NCBI RefSeq assembly: GCF_947179515.1
Contig: NC_067481.1
Span: 89,667,009-89,731,008, forward strand
DNA from: Apodemus sylvaticus
Taxonomy: Eukaryota; Chordata; Mammalia; Rodentia; Muridae
DNA length: 64,000 nucleotides
Reading direction: 5' to 3'
Each line of letters opens with the position of its first letter. Position 1 is the first letter of the stretch. Positions 63,398 to 64,000 of the stretch are shown one piece after another. The notes beneath the pieces are model-generated. The model did not search any database. It worked only from the letters and a program-made list of their open reading frames with translations, and was not told the DNA's origin. The translations under genes were made by a program, and so were the position numbers.

Positions 63398-63465
63398 GGG
63401 GCTGGGGATACAGCTCAGTAGCAGAGTGTTTGCCTCGTAAGTACTGCCAAACTACAAACTGAAGC
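63398..63465 (+). repeat. ID-type SINE
   Basis: GGGGCTGGGGATACAGCTCA, GCAGAGTGTTTGCCTCG. The box B side is diverged. Confidence 0.8.
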
Positions 63466-64000
63466 CCGCATTCGTGACTTGACAGATGATACCACTAACT
63501 TGCCTACGAAGCGAGCATCACTCGCTCGCAATCTCACTCTGCTTGGAGAAACGTCAGCTGGTGTTTTTTGTTCGTTGCTTGGTTTGCCGCTGCAGCGGGT
63601 GAAAAGATGCCTTGCGTTGTTTCTCTGCACTGTTGAGCAGGCTTCCCCCTTTCAAGCCCATCATGGAATGTTTCGATCAGATTTAGAGTAAAATAGCAGA
63701 GCCTAGCCTATTGGTCGAGTGCTCAGTTGGGCTAAGCCACGGAGCTGCTCCCGGGTAGCATCCTGTGACACTGGCTGTCAGCTCGTGTACCTGTGAGGTG
63801 GCCACACTTCCTCCCTCAGCTCTGTTGACTTTCTGAAGCAGCCAAGCAAGGCTCGTGAGTGAATGGATCCTTCAGTGTGCTCTCTGCATTGGCTACCTGG
63901 GGATCTGTGTGCCGCTAAGGCTGGCGAGGCCACGGAGGGAAGCAAAGCTCCCCTTATCGCAAGTTCCCTCCTTAGTGGGGAGGAGTCTCCATCAAGCAGA
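63466..64000. other. Intron 17 to the window end, unassigned
   Basis: About 535 bp with locally high CpG content (63500-63605: GAAGCGAGCATCACTCGCTC). No exon found. Confidence 0.45.

Larger units (their letters stand above)
1..64000 (+). other. Wwc1: Wwc1 (KIBRA) gene, internal part: introns 2-17, exons 3-17
   Basis: Fifteen exons on the + strand, all with AG acceptors and GT donors, join in phase into one open frame matching KIBRA, a cytoplasmic and cortical scaffold that works with NF2/Merlin and LATS1/2 in Hippo signalling and binds atypical PKC and synaptic partners. The exon numbers are inferred: the exon holding the C2 residues that correspond to human Met734/Ser735 is exon 15 in the human gene, which makes the first exon here exon 3. 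Introns in order are 13,665, 1,171, 6,782, 2,025, 1,133, 3,354, 6,597, 1,665, 5,164, 388, 1,413, 1,541, 5,353 and 1,801 bp, then at least 5,351 bp of intron 17. No promoter, start codon, stop codon or poly(A) site of the gene is in the window. Residue numbers assume human-like numbering for exons 1-2. Confidence 0.97.

Noticed and set aside
58650..64000. Search for Wwc1 exon 18
   Set aside because: I looked for an AG followed by G and an Arg-Tyr-Glu-Glu reading frame leading to a Glu-rich run; nothing fits, so exon 18 is taken to lie beyond the window.

Overview
The window is mammalian, and almost certainly mouse (Mus). It is packed with rodent B1, B2, ID and B4-type SINEs, mouse-type L1 3' ends, long (TG)n, (CT)n and (TGGA)n microsatellites, and GT-AG introns. 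It holds a single protein-coding gene on the + strand: Wwc1 (KIBRA), the WW- and C2-domain scaffold of the Hippo pathway. Fifteen coding exons join without a frameshift or stop into 2,281 nt, about residues 77-837 of a protein of about 1,100 residues. Matching the domain order to the human gene makes these exons 3-17. The promoter, exons 1-2 (WW1 and most of WW2) and exons 18-23 (acidic stretch, aPKC-binding region, PDZ-binding tail) lie outside the window.

Layout: intron 2 (1-4316); exon 3 (end of WW2, start of coiled coil 1); the 13.7-kb intron 3 with many SINEs, an old HAL1-like LINE and a 420-bp polypyrimidine tract; exons 4-5; intron 5 with a 740-bp TGGA array; exons 6-8; intron 8 with a 1.2-kb antisense L1 fragment; exon 9 (coiled coil 2); the 6.6-kb intron 9, poor in young SINEs in its 3' half; exons 10-11 (the large Ser-rich mitotic-phosphorylation exon); intron 11 with L1, a hAT-Charlie element and small tandem duplications; exons 12-16 (C2 domain); intron 15 with a 3.5-kb block free of young SINEs and a 5'-half tRNA-Ile retrocopy; exon 17; and at least 5.3 kb of intron 17.

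How the parts work together: WW domains bind PPxY partners, the coiled coils oligomerise, exon 11 carries mitotic kinase sites, and the C2 domain binds phosphoinositides. Together they form a membrane-associated scaffold that promotes LATS1/2 activation and also has synaptic roles.

I found no undescribed gene system. The items most worth a second look are the tailless 5'-half tRNA-Ile(TAT) copy flanked by a perfect 10-bp target duplication (54950-55013), an inverted repeat in intron 6 (26864-27742), a strong cryptic acceptor with an adjacent perfect stem before exon 9 (32984-33026), the G-quadruplex-capable TGGA array, and a B1 copy with a (TTTG)n 5' extension inside its target duplication. 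SINE and LINE families are named from remembered consensus features; boundaries of the older elements are approximate.
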